A stretch of DNA of 9,444 bases, taken from NCBI GenBank assembly GCA_903911165.1, contig CAIWCQ010000442.1, positions 1 through 9,444 on the forward strand, in the 5' to 3' direction. This document shows positions 1 to 9,222 of the stretch, piece after piece. Made by a program: the position numbers and the translations under genes. How positions within the stretch are numbered: the first letter of the stretch is position 1; each line of letters opens with the position of its first letter. Source of the DNA: an uncultured Actinomycetes bacterium. GTDB taxonomy: Bacteria; Actinomycetota; Actinomycetes; Mycobacteriales; Mycobacteriaceae. The notes beneath the pieces are model-generated. The model was not told the DNA's origin, did no database searches, and saw only the letters and a program-made list of their open reading frames with translations.

Positions 1-2562
<2,562 letters not shown>

Positions 2563-2567
2563 CGGGG

Positions 2568-3437
2568 ATGCGGGTACGGCACGATGAGCGAGTGGCTGAC
2601 GCGCAAGACGACCCGGTGACCGACGACGATCTGCTGATCGACTTCCGTCGCGTGACGCTGCGGCGCGGCGGCCGGGTACTGGTCGGGCCGGTCGACTGGC
2701 AGGTGGAGCTCGATGAACGCTGGGTGGTGATCGGTCCCAACGGCGCCGGAAAGACCTCGCTGCTGCGGATGGCCGCCGCCATGGAATACCCGTCTTCGGG
2801 TGTGGCAGTTGTTCTCGGGGAGCGGCTCGGCCGGGTGGATATGGCCGAATTGCGCCAGCGCGTTGGATTGAGCAGTTCGGCACTGGCGCAGCGGATTCCA
2901 GATGAGGAACTTGTTCGAGATCTGGTGGTCTCGGCCGGCTACGCGGTGCTGGGCCGTTGGCGCGAGCGGTACGACGATATGGATTATCTGCGGGCACTGG
3001 ACACTCTCGAGAGCGTCGGCGCCGAGCATCTGGCGGACCGCACCTACGGCACGCTCTCGGAGGGCGAACGCAAGCGGGTGCTGATCGCGCGATCGTTGAT
3101 GACCGATCCCGAACTTCTCCTGCTCGACGAACCCGCCGCCGGCCTGGACCTCGGTGGCCGCGAAGATCTGGTCGCCCGCCTTGCCGATCTGGCCGCCGAC
3201 CCCGATTCCCCGGCTCTGGTGCTGGTCACCCATCACGTCGAGGAGATCCCCCCGGGGTTCAGTCACTGCCTGATCCTCGCCGAGGGGCAGGTGCTGGCGG
3301 CCGGATTGCTGGCTGACACCCTGACGGCGGAGAACCTCTCGGCCGCCTTCGGGCAGTCCATCGCCGTCGACAGCATCGACGGCCGCTACTTCGCGCGCCG
3401 TGTGCGAACCCGCCCGGCCCACAGGAGGCGCTCATGA
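2568..3437 (+). CDS. Orphan ABC-type ATPase (single nucleotide-binding domain)
   Basis: A 289-residue soluble ABC ATPase with one nucleotide-binding domain. Visible motifs are Walker A GPNGAGKTS (about 57-65), a Q-loop near 105, the signature LSEGER (about 163-168), Walker B LLLLDEP followed by the D-loop AGLDL (about 184-195), and the H-loop in THH (about 221-223). No transmembrane segment is present and no permease gene adjoins, so the partner and substrate are unknown. It corresponds to Rv3041c by synteny and resembles YlmA/ModF-like cytosolic ABC ATPases more than drug exporters; that likeness is inference. The ATG at 2568 lies 5 bases after the serB2 stop. In-frame GTG codons at 2592 and 2616 are possible later starts, because domain homology begins only near LLIDFRRV (about residue 22) and no strong ribosome binding site marks any of them. 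The end overlaps the next gene in ATGA. Confidence 0.9.
   Translation: MRVRHDERVADAQDDPVTDDDLLIDFRRVTLRRGGRVLVGPVDWQVELDERWVVIGPNGAGKTSLLRMAAAMEYPSSGVAVVLGERLGRVDMAELRQRVGLSSSALAQRIPDEELVRDLVVSAGYAVLGRWRERYDDMDYLRALDTLESVGAEHLADRTYGTLSEGERKRVLIARSLMTDPELLLLDEPAAGLDLGGREDLVARLADLAADPDSPALVLVTHHVEEIPPGFSHCLILAEGQVLAAGLLADTLTAENLSAAFGQSIAVDSIDGRYFARRVRTRPAHRRRS
3423..3428 (+). promoter_or_regulatory. Ribosome binding site of the Nudix hydrolase gene
   Basis: AGGAGG lies 5 bases upstream of the ATG at 3434, inside the last codons of the ABC ATPase gene. It is the only full consensus Shine-Dalgarno seen in the operon, and it allows independent initiation in addition to ATGA coupling. Confidence 0.8.
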
Positions 3438-4285
3438 GCGACAGCGACGAGCCCACGCCCGTCCGGCCGGCAGCCACCGTGATGCTGGTCCGGGAAGCTC
3501 TTGTCGATCGTTCGACTCGGCGGGCCGTCGATAGCCTCGAGGTGTTCCTCATGCGCCGCCACGCCGCAATGGCATTTGCGGCCGGTATGACGGTGTTCCC
3601 TGGCGGTGGCGTCGACGAACGCGACCGGGAGGCGGGCCTGGCGGGCAACCGGGCCTGGTACGGGCCCGAACCCGGTTGGTGGGCAGCGCGTTTCGGTATC
3701 GCGACTGACCTAGCAGAGGCTCTGGTGTGCGCGGCCGCGCGAGAGACCTTCGAGGAGTCCGGGGTGCTGTTTGCCGGCCCGGCCGACGATCCCGACGGCA
3801 TCATCAGCGATGCATCGGTGTATCACCAGGCCCGCGCCGCGCTGGAAGACCGCAGCCTGTCGTTTGCCGACTTCCTGCGCGGTGAGGGCCTAGTGCTGCG
3901 CGCGGACCTGTTGCGACCGTGGTCGAACTGGGTCACACCGAAGGAGGAGCGCACCCGCCGCTACGACACCTACTTCTTCGTCGGCGCGCTGCCGAAGGGT
4001 CAACGCGCCGATGGCGATAACACCGAGTCCGACCGCGTCGGATGGTCCAGTCCGGAGGCGGCGATCGAGGATTTCGCCGAGGGCCGGTCACTGCTGCTGC
4101 CGCCGACCTGGAGTCAACTCGACTCGTTGACCGGTCGAACCGTAGATGAGGTGCTCGCGCTGGACCGACAGATCGCCAGGGTGCAGCCCACACTGACTGT
4201 GGTGCAGGACAACTGGGAGATCGAGTTCTTCGACAGCGAGCGCTATAACGCGGCCCGTCGGCGCACTAACAAGCTGGAGGGCTGA
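3434..4285 (+). CDS. Nudix hydrolase with split Nudix box (NUDT7/NUDT19-like)
   Basis: Predicted cytosolic Nudix hydrolase of 283 residues, syntenic with Rv3040c. The N-terminal half of the Nudix box is FPGGGV (55-60) and the C-terminal half is [10 protein letters not shown] (103-112), with metal-binding glutamates E104, E107 and E108. The halves are separated by about 30 residues more than in the standard box; the insert contains a W-rich GWWAARFG stretch. This arrangement recalls the eukaryotic NUDT19 group, which hydrolyses CoA and acyl-CoA to 3',5'-ADP and phosphopantetheine derivatives, but the substrate here is unproven. The ATG overlaps the ABC ATPase stop (ATGA), and a perfect AGGAGG at 3423-3428 sits 5 bases upstream, making this start secure. 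The stop is 2 bases before the echA17-like start, so a CoA-related function would fit its neighbour. Confidence 0.9.
   Translation: MSDSDEPTPVRPAATVMLVREALVDRSTRRAVDSLEVFLMRRHAAMAFAAGMTVFPGGGVDERDREAGLAGNRAWYGPEPGWWAARFGIATDLAEALVCAAARETFEESGVLFAGPADDPDGIISDASVYHQARAALEDRSLSFADFLRGEGLVLRADLLRPWSNWVTPKEERTRRYDTYFFVGALPKGQRADGDNTESDRVGWSSPEAAIEDFAEGRSLLLPPTWSQLDSLTGRTVDEVLALDRQIARVQPTLTVVQDNWEIEFFDSERYNAARRRTNKLEG
4276..4280 (+). promoter_or_regulatory. Ribosome binding site deciding the GTG start of the echA17-like gene
   Basis: GGAGG lies 7 bases upstream of the GTG at 4288, within the last codons of the Nudix gene. It supports the GTG as start even though the gap to the upstream stop is only 2 bases. 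Confidence 0.7.
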
Positions 4286-4287
4286 CA

Positions 4288-5028
4288 GTGCGCGAGTTCG
4301 TCAGCGTCCACGTTGGAGAAAGCCATCCGGGAATCGGCACGCTGGTGCTGAACCGGGTGCCCACCAACTTGCTGAACCGGCAGGCCTACCGCGAGTTGGC
4401 CTCCGCCGCCACCGAGGTAAGTCGGCGCGGTGAGATCGCTTCGGTGATTCTGTTCGGAGGCCACGAAACCTTCTCCGCCGGTGACGACATCGGCGAGTTG
4501 TGCACGCTGGATCGCGCCGAGGCCGAGACGGCCGACCGAGTTCGTCGGGAGGCGATCGACGCCGTTGCGGCCATCCCCAAACCGACCGTCGCCGCGGTCA
4601 CCGGCTACGCCCTCGGGGCCGGTTTGACCCTTGCGCTGGCCGCGGACTGGCGGGTGTGCGGCGACAACGCCAAACTCGGCGCTACCGAAATCCTGTCGGC
4701 GCTGATACCCGGCGGCGGCGGATGCCTGCGACTGGCCCGCGCGGTGGGAGCCTCGCGGGCCAAGGAACTGGTCTTCAGTGGGCGCTTCGTCGGAGCGGAG
4801 GAGGCTCTGGAGCTCGGTCTGGTGGATGAATTAGTGGCTCCCGACGGCGTCTACGACGCCGCTCTGGCCTGGGCCGGCCGCTTTACCGACACGTCCACGG
4901 CCGCGATTGCCCTCGCAAAGACGCTCGTCGACGCGTTCACCGACACCGAGCTCGATGCCGATACCCAGACTCGGCGTTACGGCGAGGTTTTCGACGCCGC
5001 AGGCGGACAGTTAGGCTGCGCTCTATGA
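4288..5028 (+). CDS. echA17: Crotonase-superfamily protein, EchA17-like (enoyl-CoA hydratase/isomerase family)
   Basis: A 246-residue crotonase-fold protein, normal length for the family, syntenic with Rv3039c (echA17). The fold shows in the first oxyanion-hole loop SAGDD (63-67), the [16 protein letters not shown] segment (98-113), and GATEI followed by IPGGGG (131-145). In rat mitochondrial enoyl-CoA hydratase two glutamates, E144 and E164, activate water. Here the E164 equivalent is E134 in GATE, but the E144 position in GYALGAGLT is Thr114. The protein may therefore not be an ordinary hydratase; an isomerase, a weak hydratase or another acyl-CoA reaction is possible. It is likely cytosolic with an acyl-CoA ligand. 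The start is GTG with GGAGG 7 bases upstream; the stop overlaps the next gene in ATGA (5025-5028). Family assignment is secure, reaction is not. Confidence 0.92.
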   Translation: MREFVSVHVGESHPGIGTLVLNRVPTNLLNRQAYRELASAATEVSRRGEIASVILFGGHETFSAGDDIGELCTLDRAEAETADRVRREAIDAVAAIPKPTVAAVTGYALGAGLTLALAADWRVCGDNAKLGATEILSALIPGGGGCLRLARAVGASRAKELVFSGRFVGAEEALELGLVDELVAPDGVYDAALAWAGRFTDTSTAAIALAKTLVDAFTDTELDADTQTRRYGEVFDAAGGQLGCAL

Positions 5029-5987
5029 CCGACCCGGCCCCGAATCCGCACGCCACCGAAGAACAGGTTGCGGCGGCCCTCAAGGACTCCAAGCTGGCCC
5101 AGGTGCTTTACCACGACTGGGAGGCGGAGAGTTACGACGACAAATGGTCGATCTCCTACGACCAGCGCTGCATCGATTACGCTCGCGGCCGCTTCGACGC
5201 GATCGTCGGTACTGACGTCGGCCGCGACCTGCCCTACGGCCATGCCCTCGAACTCGGTTGCGGCACTGGGTTCTTCCTACTCAATCTGATCCAGGCCGGG
5301 GTTGCGCGGCGTGGATCGGTGACCGATCTGTCCCCGGGCATGGTCAAGGTCGCCACCCGCAATGGGAAGTCGCTGGGCCTCGACGTCGACGGCCGGGTGG
5401 CCGACGCCGAAGGCATCCCCTACGGCGACGACACCTTCGATCTGGTGGTGGGCCATGCGGTGTTGCACCACATTCCCGATGTCGAGAAGTCGCTGCGCGA
5501 GGTGGTGCGGGTGCTCAAGCCCGGCGGCAGATTCGTTTTCGCCGGCGAGCCGACCAGGGTTGGCAATGCCTACGCGCGCCGGTTGGCGAACCTGACCTGG
5601 AATGCGACCGTGCGTGCGATGAGGCTGCCCGGCCTGCAGAGTTGGCGACGTCCGCAGGCCGAACTCGACGAGAACTCACGGGCCGCTGCCCTGGAGTGGA
5701 TCGTCGACCTGCACACCTTCGACCCCGCCGACCTTGAACGGATGGCCGTCAATGCCGGCGCGGAACAGGTGCGCACCGCCAGCGAGGAGTTCACCGCCGC
5801 GATGCTGGGCTGGCCGGTGCGCACATTTGAATCGACGGTGCCGCCCGGAAAGCTCGGTTGGGGGTGGGCTCAATTTGCGTTCAAGAGTTGGACGGCACTG
5901 TCGTGGGTCGATGCCAACGTCTGGCGCCACGTGGTGCCCAAGGGCTGGTTCTACAACGTGATGATCACCGGGGTTAAACCGTCCTGA
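5025..5987 (+). CDS. Class I SAM-dependent methyltransferase (Methyltransf_11/25 type)
   Basis: A 320-residue cytosolic methyltransferase, syntenic with Rv3038c. The Rossmann core runs from about residue 72 to 175: motif [11 protein letters not shown] (75-84) binds SAM, an acidic residue follows in TDLSPGMV (100-107), motif II is [13 protein letters not shown] (138-150), and motif III is [10 protein letters not shown] (163-172). A 48-residue region before motif I ([20 protein letters not shown]) and a long Trp-rich C-terminal part (about 200-315) are distinctive and may form the substrate lid. The substrate is unknown; the neighbourhood is linked to methylglucose lipopolysaccharide synthesis, but this sequence gives no direct evidence of sugar methylation. 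The ATG overlaps the upstream stop by 4 bases without a clear Shine-Dalgarno, suggesting translational coupling. The stop overlaps the next gene's proposed CTG start. Confidence 0.92.
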   Translation: MTDPAPNPHATEEQVAAALKDSKLAQVLYHDWEAESYDDKWSISYDQRCIDYARGRFDAIVGTDVGRDLPYGHALELGCGTGFFLLNLIQAGVARRGSVTDLSPGMVKVATRNGKSLGLDVDGRVADAEGIPYGDDTFDLVVGHAVLHHIPDVEKSLREVVRVLKPGGRFVFAGEPTRVGNAYARRLANLTWNATVRAMRLPGLQSWRRPQAELDENSRAAALEWIVDLHTFDPADLERMAVNAGAEQVRTASEEFTAAMLGWPVRTFESTVPPGKLGWGWAQFAFKSWTALSWVDANVWRHVVPKGWFYNVMITGVKPS

Positions 5988-7186
5988 GCTTCACTCGCGC
6001 CGATGTCAACTACCTGACCAGTACGGCGGGGGCCGAGGCGCTGGCCGAAGTGTCCCGATTCGAGCTCACCGACTCGAGCCTGCTGGCGGACGTGGCCGCA
6101 CTCCGCGAGCGGTTCGGGCAGCGATCCGCCGCGCTTGTTGAGACCATTCGACTGCGCCGCAGAGCGGTGGTGAAGTTCGCCTCGCTGGCTGACGTGTCGG
6201 ACTGGTTGTTCACCGATGAGGCGCTGCAGCAGGCCACCACAGCCGCTGTGGCGCGACACCGGGCACGCCGACTCGCTGGTGCGGACGTGCACGACGCGAC
6301 CTGTTCGGTCGGCACCGAACTGGCGGCGTTGCGCGACACCGCGGAGCTCGTCGTGGGCAGTGACATCGATGAGGTGCGGCTGGCGATGGCACACCACAAC
6401 GTCCCACAAGTTGCGCTGTTCCGAGCTGATGCACTGCGGCCGATAACGGGCGGAGCTATCGGTCGCGACACGGTCGTGCTGCTGGATCCCGCCCGCCGTG
6501 GGGGCGGACGGCGCCGATTCGATCCGCGGGCATATACGCCCCCCTTGGACGAATTGTTCGAGGTCTATCGCGACCGGCCGACCGTGGTGAAGTGCGCTCC
6601 GGGCATTGACTTCGATGCGGTGCGCGGCTTGGGCTTTGACGGAGAGGTTGAGGTGACCTCATCGGGTGGTTCGGTCCGCGAGACCTGCCTGTGGTCGCAT
6701 GCCTTGGCCGAACCGGGTGTGCGCCGACGGGCCACCGTCCTGGACCGCGACGAGGTGCTCACCGATGCCGATCACGACGATTGCCGTGTCAGTGCGCCGG
6801 GCCGGTGGATCGTCGACCCCGATGGTGCTGTCGTGCGCGCCGGTCTGGTTCGTCAGTACGCCACCCGGCACGGTCTGTGGCAGCTTGATCCCGATATCGC
6901 CTATCTCAGCGGGGATCGGCTTCCCGACGGTGTGCGTGGTTTTGAGGTGCTCGAGCGGGTCCCGCTTCGGGAAAAGGTTCTGCGGCAGGCACTTTCGGCA
7001 CGCGACTGCGGTGCGCTGGAAATCCTGGTCCGCGGCGTCGACGTCGACCCCGATGCCCTGCGCCGGCGGTTGCGTCCCGGTGGTGGCCAACCGCTGTCAC
7101 TGGTGATCACCCGGATCGGCACCGGGACGGACGCCCGCGCGGTGGTGTTCGTGTGCCGGGCGAACTATGCGGGACTGAATCCGTAG
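5984..7186 (+). CDS. Class I SAM methyltransferase with C-terminal THUMP-like domain (Rv3037c-like), proposed CTG start
   Basis: Predicted SAM-dependent methyltransferase, 400 residues if started at CTG 5984. The core shows a motif I variant DATCSVGTELAAL (104-116), an acidic loop SDIDEVR (126-132) and a catalytic-type LLDPARRGG (166-174). The C-terminal 130 residues fit the THUMP-like domain of this family, ending in VVFVCRANYAG. The DPAR-type motif resembles RNA and base methyltransferases more than sugar O-methyltransferases. The first GTG (6050) would lose 22 codons that read as a coherent family-like N-terminus ([12 protein letters not shown]). No ATG, GTG or TTG lies between 6050 and the in-frame stop at 5975-5977, but CTG 5984 overlaps the upstream TGA in CTGA, matching the overlap style of this operon. 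The conservative alternative is 6050-7186. The 3' end overlaps the opposing lipoprotein gene by 22 bases. Confidence 0.85.
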   Translation: MSFTRADVNYLTSTAGAEALAEVSRFELTDSSLLADVAALRERFGQRSAALVETIRLRRRAVVKFASLADVSDWLFTDEALQQATTAAVARHRARRLAGADVHDATCSVGTELAALRDTAELVVGSDIDEVRLAMAHHNVPQVALFRADALRPITGGAIGRDTVVLLDPARRGGGRRRFDPRAYTPPLDELFEVYRDRPTVVKCAPGIDFDAVRGLGFDGEVEVTSSGGSVRETCLWSHALAEPGVRRRATVLDRDEVLTDADHDDCRVSAPGRWIVDPDGAVVRAGLVRQYATRHGLWQLDPDIAYLSGDRLPDGVRGFEVLERVPLREKVLRQALSARDCGALEILVRGVDVDPDALRRRLRPGGGQPLSLVITRIGTGTDARAVVFVCRANYAGLNP

Positions 7187-8448
7187 ACCTGCCCGGCGCT
7201 GGTGGCCGCCACCACCCGGCGGTCCGAGCCGACCGACACCCCGACCGGGTAGCCGGCAGCCTCGGGAAGCGGGTAGCTGTTCAGGGTGCGCCCGTCGGCG
7301 GGATTAAAGACCAGCAGCGACTGTCCCGCAGGATCCGCCGCCACGGTGTAGGCCACGTCCCCGGCCTGACTCGATGTAGTCAGCGGGGTGACGTCGTCAC
7401 GTCGCCACTCGACCTCGGCACGGTCACCGGCATCCCGCAGGCCCACCAACCTGGTGTCGGGTCCGCCGCCGGCGATGATGAGCCCGTCGGGGCCCACGGT
7501 GGGCGGGGTCTGGGAAAGGAACCCAAGCGGGACTGACCATTTCGTCGTCCCGTCGGCGGTATTAAGAGCCCAGAGTCGGCGGTCACGGCCGTTGACGTAC
7601 ACGGTCTCGCCATCCTCGGACATCACCGGACTGCCCAGCACGCCGGCGCTGACCGCGTCGCTGGTCCACTCACGAGACAGCAGCGAGGACTGTCCGGGCT
7701 GATACCGCAATGCGGTCAATACCGATGATTGCGCACCCGGCTGCCACACCCCGACCACGGCGATTCGAGTGGCCGGGGAGAAAGCCGGAGCTGACGGGAT
7801 CGGACAACCAGGCAGCGACTGCGGACAGTCGCCCAGTCCCCGGGCGGCGTCGGTGGGATCAATTCCCTCCACCAGGTCCAGCGGGGTGCCCACGACGGTG
7901 CCGCGGTGGGAGTCGAAAATCAACACCTGGCCCAGATGGGTCACCACCAATAGTTGGCCTGCGGCGAGAAACCTTGCGGTGGTGGGCATTCCAATCACGT
8001 TGGTGCGCCAGCGCACCCACTGGGTCGGTGGGTAGGAGATCATCAGCCCCGGCTGGCCGATGTAGAGGTTGTCGAAACCGTCGAAGAGCGCGCTGGAAAA
8101 ACCGCCGCCGAGCACCATGCGGGTGCACCAGCGTTGCCGGCCGTTGTTGTCGTTCTCCCACACCATCAGCGAGCACCCGTCCGCGGTCTGGCCATTGACG
8201 GCCGCATAGTCCCCGCCCAGGGCGGCCGCTGCGCCCAGTTCGCCCTTGACCGCTCGGGTCCATTGCGGGGACAGCGTGGCCGCACCGGCGGTCGGGGTGT
8301 GGCTGCGGTTCTCGGCGGTGGCGTACTGGGCTGGCCAGCCACCGGCCGCGATGGATTCCACCCAGGAGTCGGTGGTGCCACATGCGGCGACCAACGCCGC
8401 CACCGACGTCAACGCGAGTATCCGTCGCAGTACCGGTGTCCTTACCAT
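7165..8448 (-). CDS. Putative lipoprotein with PQQ-like beta-propeller (Rv3035-like)
   Basis: Predicted 427-residue exported lipoprotein. Residues 1-22 form a signal peptide: basic start (R3, R8, R9), hydrophobic core, then the lipobox V-A-A-C with lipidated Cys23. The mature part contains PQQ/quinoprotein-like blades, for example VLIFDSHRGTVV (175-186), LWALNTADGTTKW (292-304) and LLVFNPADGRTL (378-389). Four further cysteines occur as two close pairs (C92/C108, C208/C215), consistent with disulfides outside the cytoplasm. No PQQ cofactor or enzyme motif is evident, so a scaffold or binding role is as likely as catalysis; BamB-like propellers are a comparison, not an identification. No other start codon occurs close upstream in frame and no Shine-Dalgarno precedes the ATG; a TANNNT hexamer 7 bases upstream suggests a leaderless transcript. 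Its neighbours are cell-envelope polysaccharide genes. Confidence 0.88.
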   Translation of the reverse strand: MVRTPVLRRILALTSVAALVAACGTTDSWVESIAAGGWPAQYATAENRSHTPTAGAATLSPQWTRAVKGELGAAAALGGDYAAVNGQTADGCSLMVWENDNNGRQRWCTRMVLGGGFSSALFDGFDNLYIGQPGLMISYPPTQWVRWRTNVIGMPTTARFLAAGQLLVVTHLGQVLIFDSHRGTVVGTPLDLVEGIDPTDAARGLGDCPQSLPGCPIPSAPAFSPATRIAVVGVWQPGAQSSVLTALRYQPGQSSLLSREWTSDAVSAGVLGSPVMSEDGETVYVNGRDRRLWALNTADGTTKWSVPLGFLSQTPPTVGPDGLIIAGGGPDTRLVGLRDAGDRAEVEWRRDDVTPLTTSSQAGDVAYTVAADPAGQSLLVFNPADGRTLNSYPLPEAAGYPVGVSVGSDRRVVAATSAGQVYGFSPA

Positions 8449-8455
8449 CCAGGGG

Positions 8456-8461
8456 AGACTA
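8456..8461 (-). promoter_or_regulatory. -10 element for the lipoprotein gene (leaderless)
   Basis: Read on the - strand this is TAGTCT, matching the actinobacterial TANNNT -10 consensus. Seven bases separate it from the ATG at 8448, so transcription would begin at or next to the start codon. The lack of any Shine-Dalgarno agrees with a leaderless mRNA. No experimental start site is available. Confidence 0.55.
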
Positions 8462-8466
8462 ACCGT

Positions 8467-8472
8467 TAGGCT
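8467..8472 (+). promoter_or_regulatory. -10 element for the acyltransferase gene (leaderless)
   Basis: TAGGCT matches TANNNT and ends 8 bases before the ATG at 8481, so the transcript would start at about the A of the start codon. There is no Shine-Dalgarno, and an in-frame stop (8460-8462) rules out a longer upstream protein. A -35 for this promoter would fall on the first codons of the divergent gene. Confidence 0.55.
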
Positions 8473-8480
8473 CGACCGCC

Positions 8481-9218
8481 ATGACGAGCATGTGGGGCGC
8501 GCCGATCCACAAACGCTGGCGAGGGTCGCGGCTGCGCGATCCGCGTCAGGCCCGGTTCCTCACCATGGCATCGCTGAAATGGGTGATCGCCAACCGTGCC
8601 TATACGCCGTGGTACCTGGTGCGCTACTTCCGATTGCTGAAGTTCAAGCTGGCCAACCCGCACGTCATCACCCGCGGCATGGTGTTCCTCGGCAAGAACG
8701 TCGAGATCCACGCCACGCCGGAGCTGGCCCAATTAGAGATCGGCCGGTGGGTGCATATCGGTGACAAGAACACCATCCGGGCCCATGAGGGGTCGCTGAG
8801 ACTCGGCGACAAGGTGGTATTCGGCCGCGACAACGTCATCAACTGCTACATCGACATCGAGTTCGGCGAGTCGGCATTGATGGCTGACTGGTGCTACGTC
8901 TGCGACTTCGACCACAAGATGGACAACATCGAACTGCCGATCAAGGACCAGGGCATCGCCAAGACCCCGGTCCGGATCGGCCCGGACACCTGGATCGCCA
9001 CCAAGGTGACCATCCTGCGCGGCACCACCATCGGCCGCGGTTGTGTGCTCGGTGCGCATGCGGTGGTCAAGGGCGACATCCCGGACTTCTCGATCGCCGT
9101 CGGGTCGCCGGCCAAAGTGGTCAAGAACCGCAAGGTGGCGTGGGACGCCTCCGCAGCGCAGCGCGCCGAACTGGCGGCCCATCTGGCTGACATTGAGCGC
9201 AAGAAGGCCTCGAGGTAG
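8481..9218 (+). CDS. Left-handed beta-helix (hexapeptide-repeat) acyltransferase, Rv3034c-like
   Basis: A 245-residue predicted acyltransferase, syntenic with Rv3034c. Residues about 67-205 form hexapeptide coils: LEIGRWVHIGDKNTI, LRLGDKVVFGRDNVI, VRIGPDTWIATKVTI and TIGRGCVLGAHAVVKGD, followed by the usual cap GSPAKVVKNR (208-217). CDFDHKMD (141-148) supplies a His145 in the position of the catalytic His of the LacA/WbbJ-type O-acetyltransferases. The basic, aromatic N-terminus (10-58) may contact membrane or a lipid-linked glycan. In mycobacteria this gene lies in the methylglucose lipopolysaccharide region, and acylation of that polymer is the usual proposal; donor and acceptor are not shown by sequence. 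The ATG at 8481 is the first possible start, since an in-frame stop lies at 8460-8462 with no start codon between. It probably belongs to a leaderless mRNA. Confidence 0.92.
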   Translation: MTSMWGAPIHKRWRGSRLRDPRQARFLTMASLKWVIANRAYTPWYLVRYFRLLKFKLANPHVITRGMVFLGKNVEIHATPELAQLEIGRWVHIGDKNTIRAHEGSLRLGDKVVFGRDNVINCYIDIEFGESALMADWCYVCDFDHKMDNIELPIKDQGIAKTPVRIGPDTWIATKVTILRGTTIGRGCVLGAHAVVKGDIPDFSIAVGSPAKVVKNRKVAWDASAAQRAELAAHLADIERKKASR

Positions 9219-9222
9219 CCCC

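Larger units (their letters stand above)
8455..8473. promoter_or_regulatory. 19-bp dyad centred in the divergent intergenic region
   Basis: The sequence GAGACTAACCGTTAGGCTC is an inverted repeat with 9-base arms, 8 of 9 positions matching, around a single central base at 8464. The centre lies 16 bases from one start codon and 17 from the other. The arms contain the -10 hexamers of both directions, so the symmetry may come from a bidirectional promoter, an operator, or both. Confidence 0.65.

Noticed and set aside
7200..7214. Inverted repeat TGGTGGC-C-GCCACCA just after the methyltransferase stop, as a terminator
   Set aside because: It lies in the coding region of the opposing lipoprotein (Val-Ala-Ala-Thr codons), has at most a 6-bp stem with a 3-base loop and no T tract. 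It may contribute weakly, but the codon content explains it.
7165..8448. PQQ-dependent dehydrogenase
   Set aside because: Only short propeller-blade motifs are present. The length is about 430 residues, without the Trp-docking, PQQ or calcium ligand pattern I would expect of a dehydrogenase.
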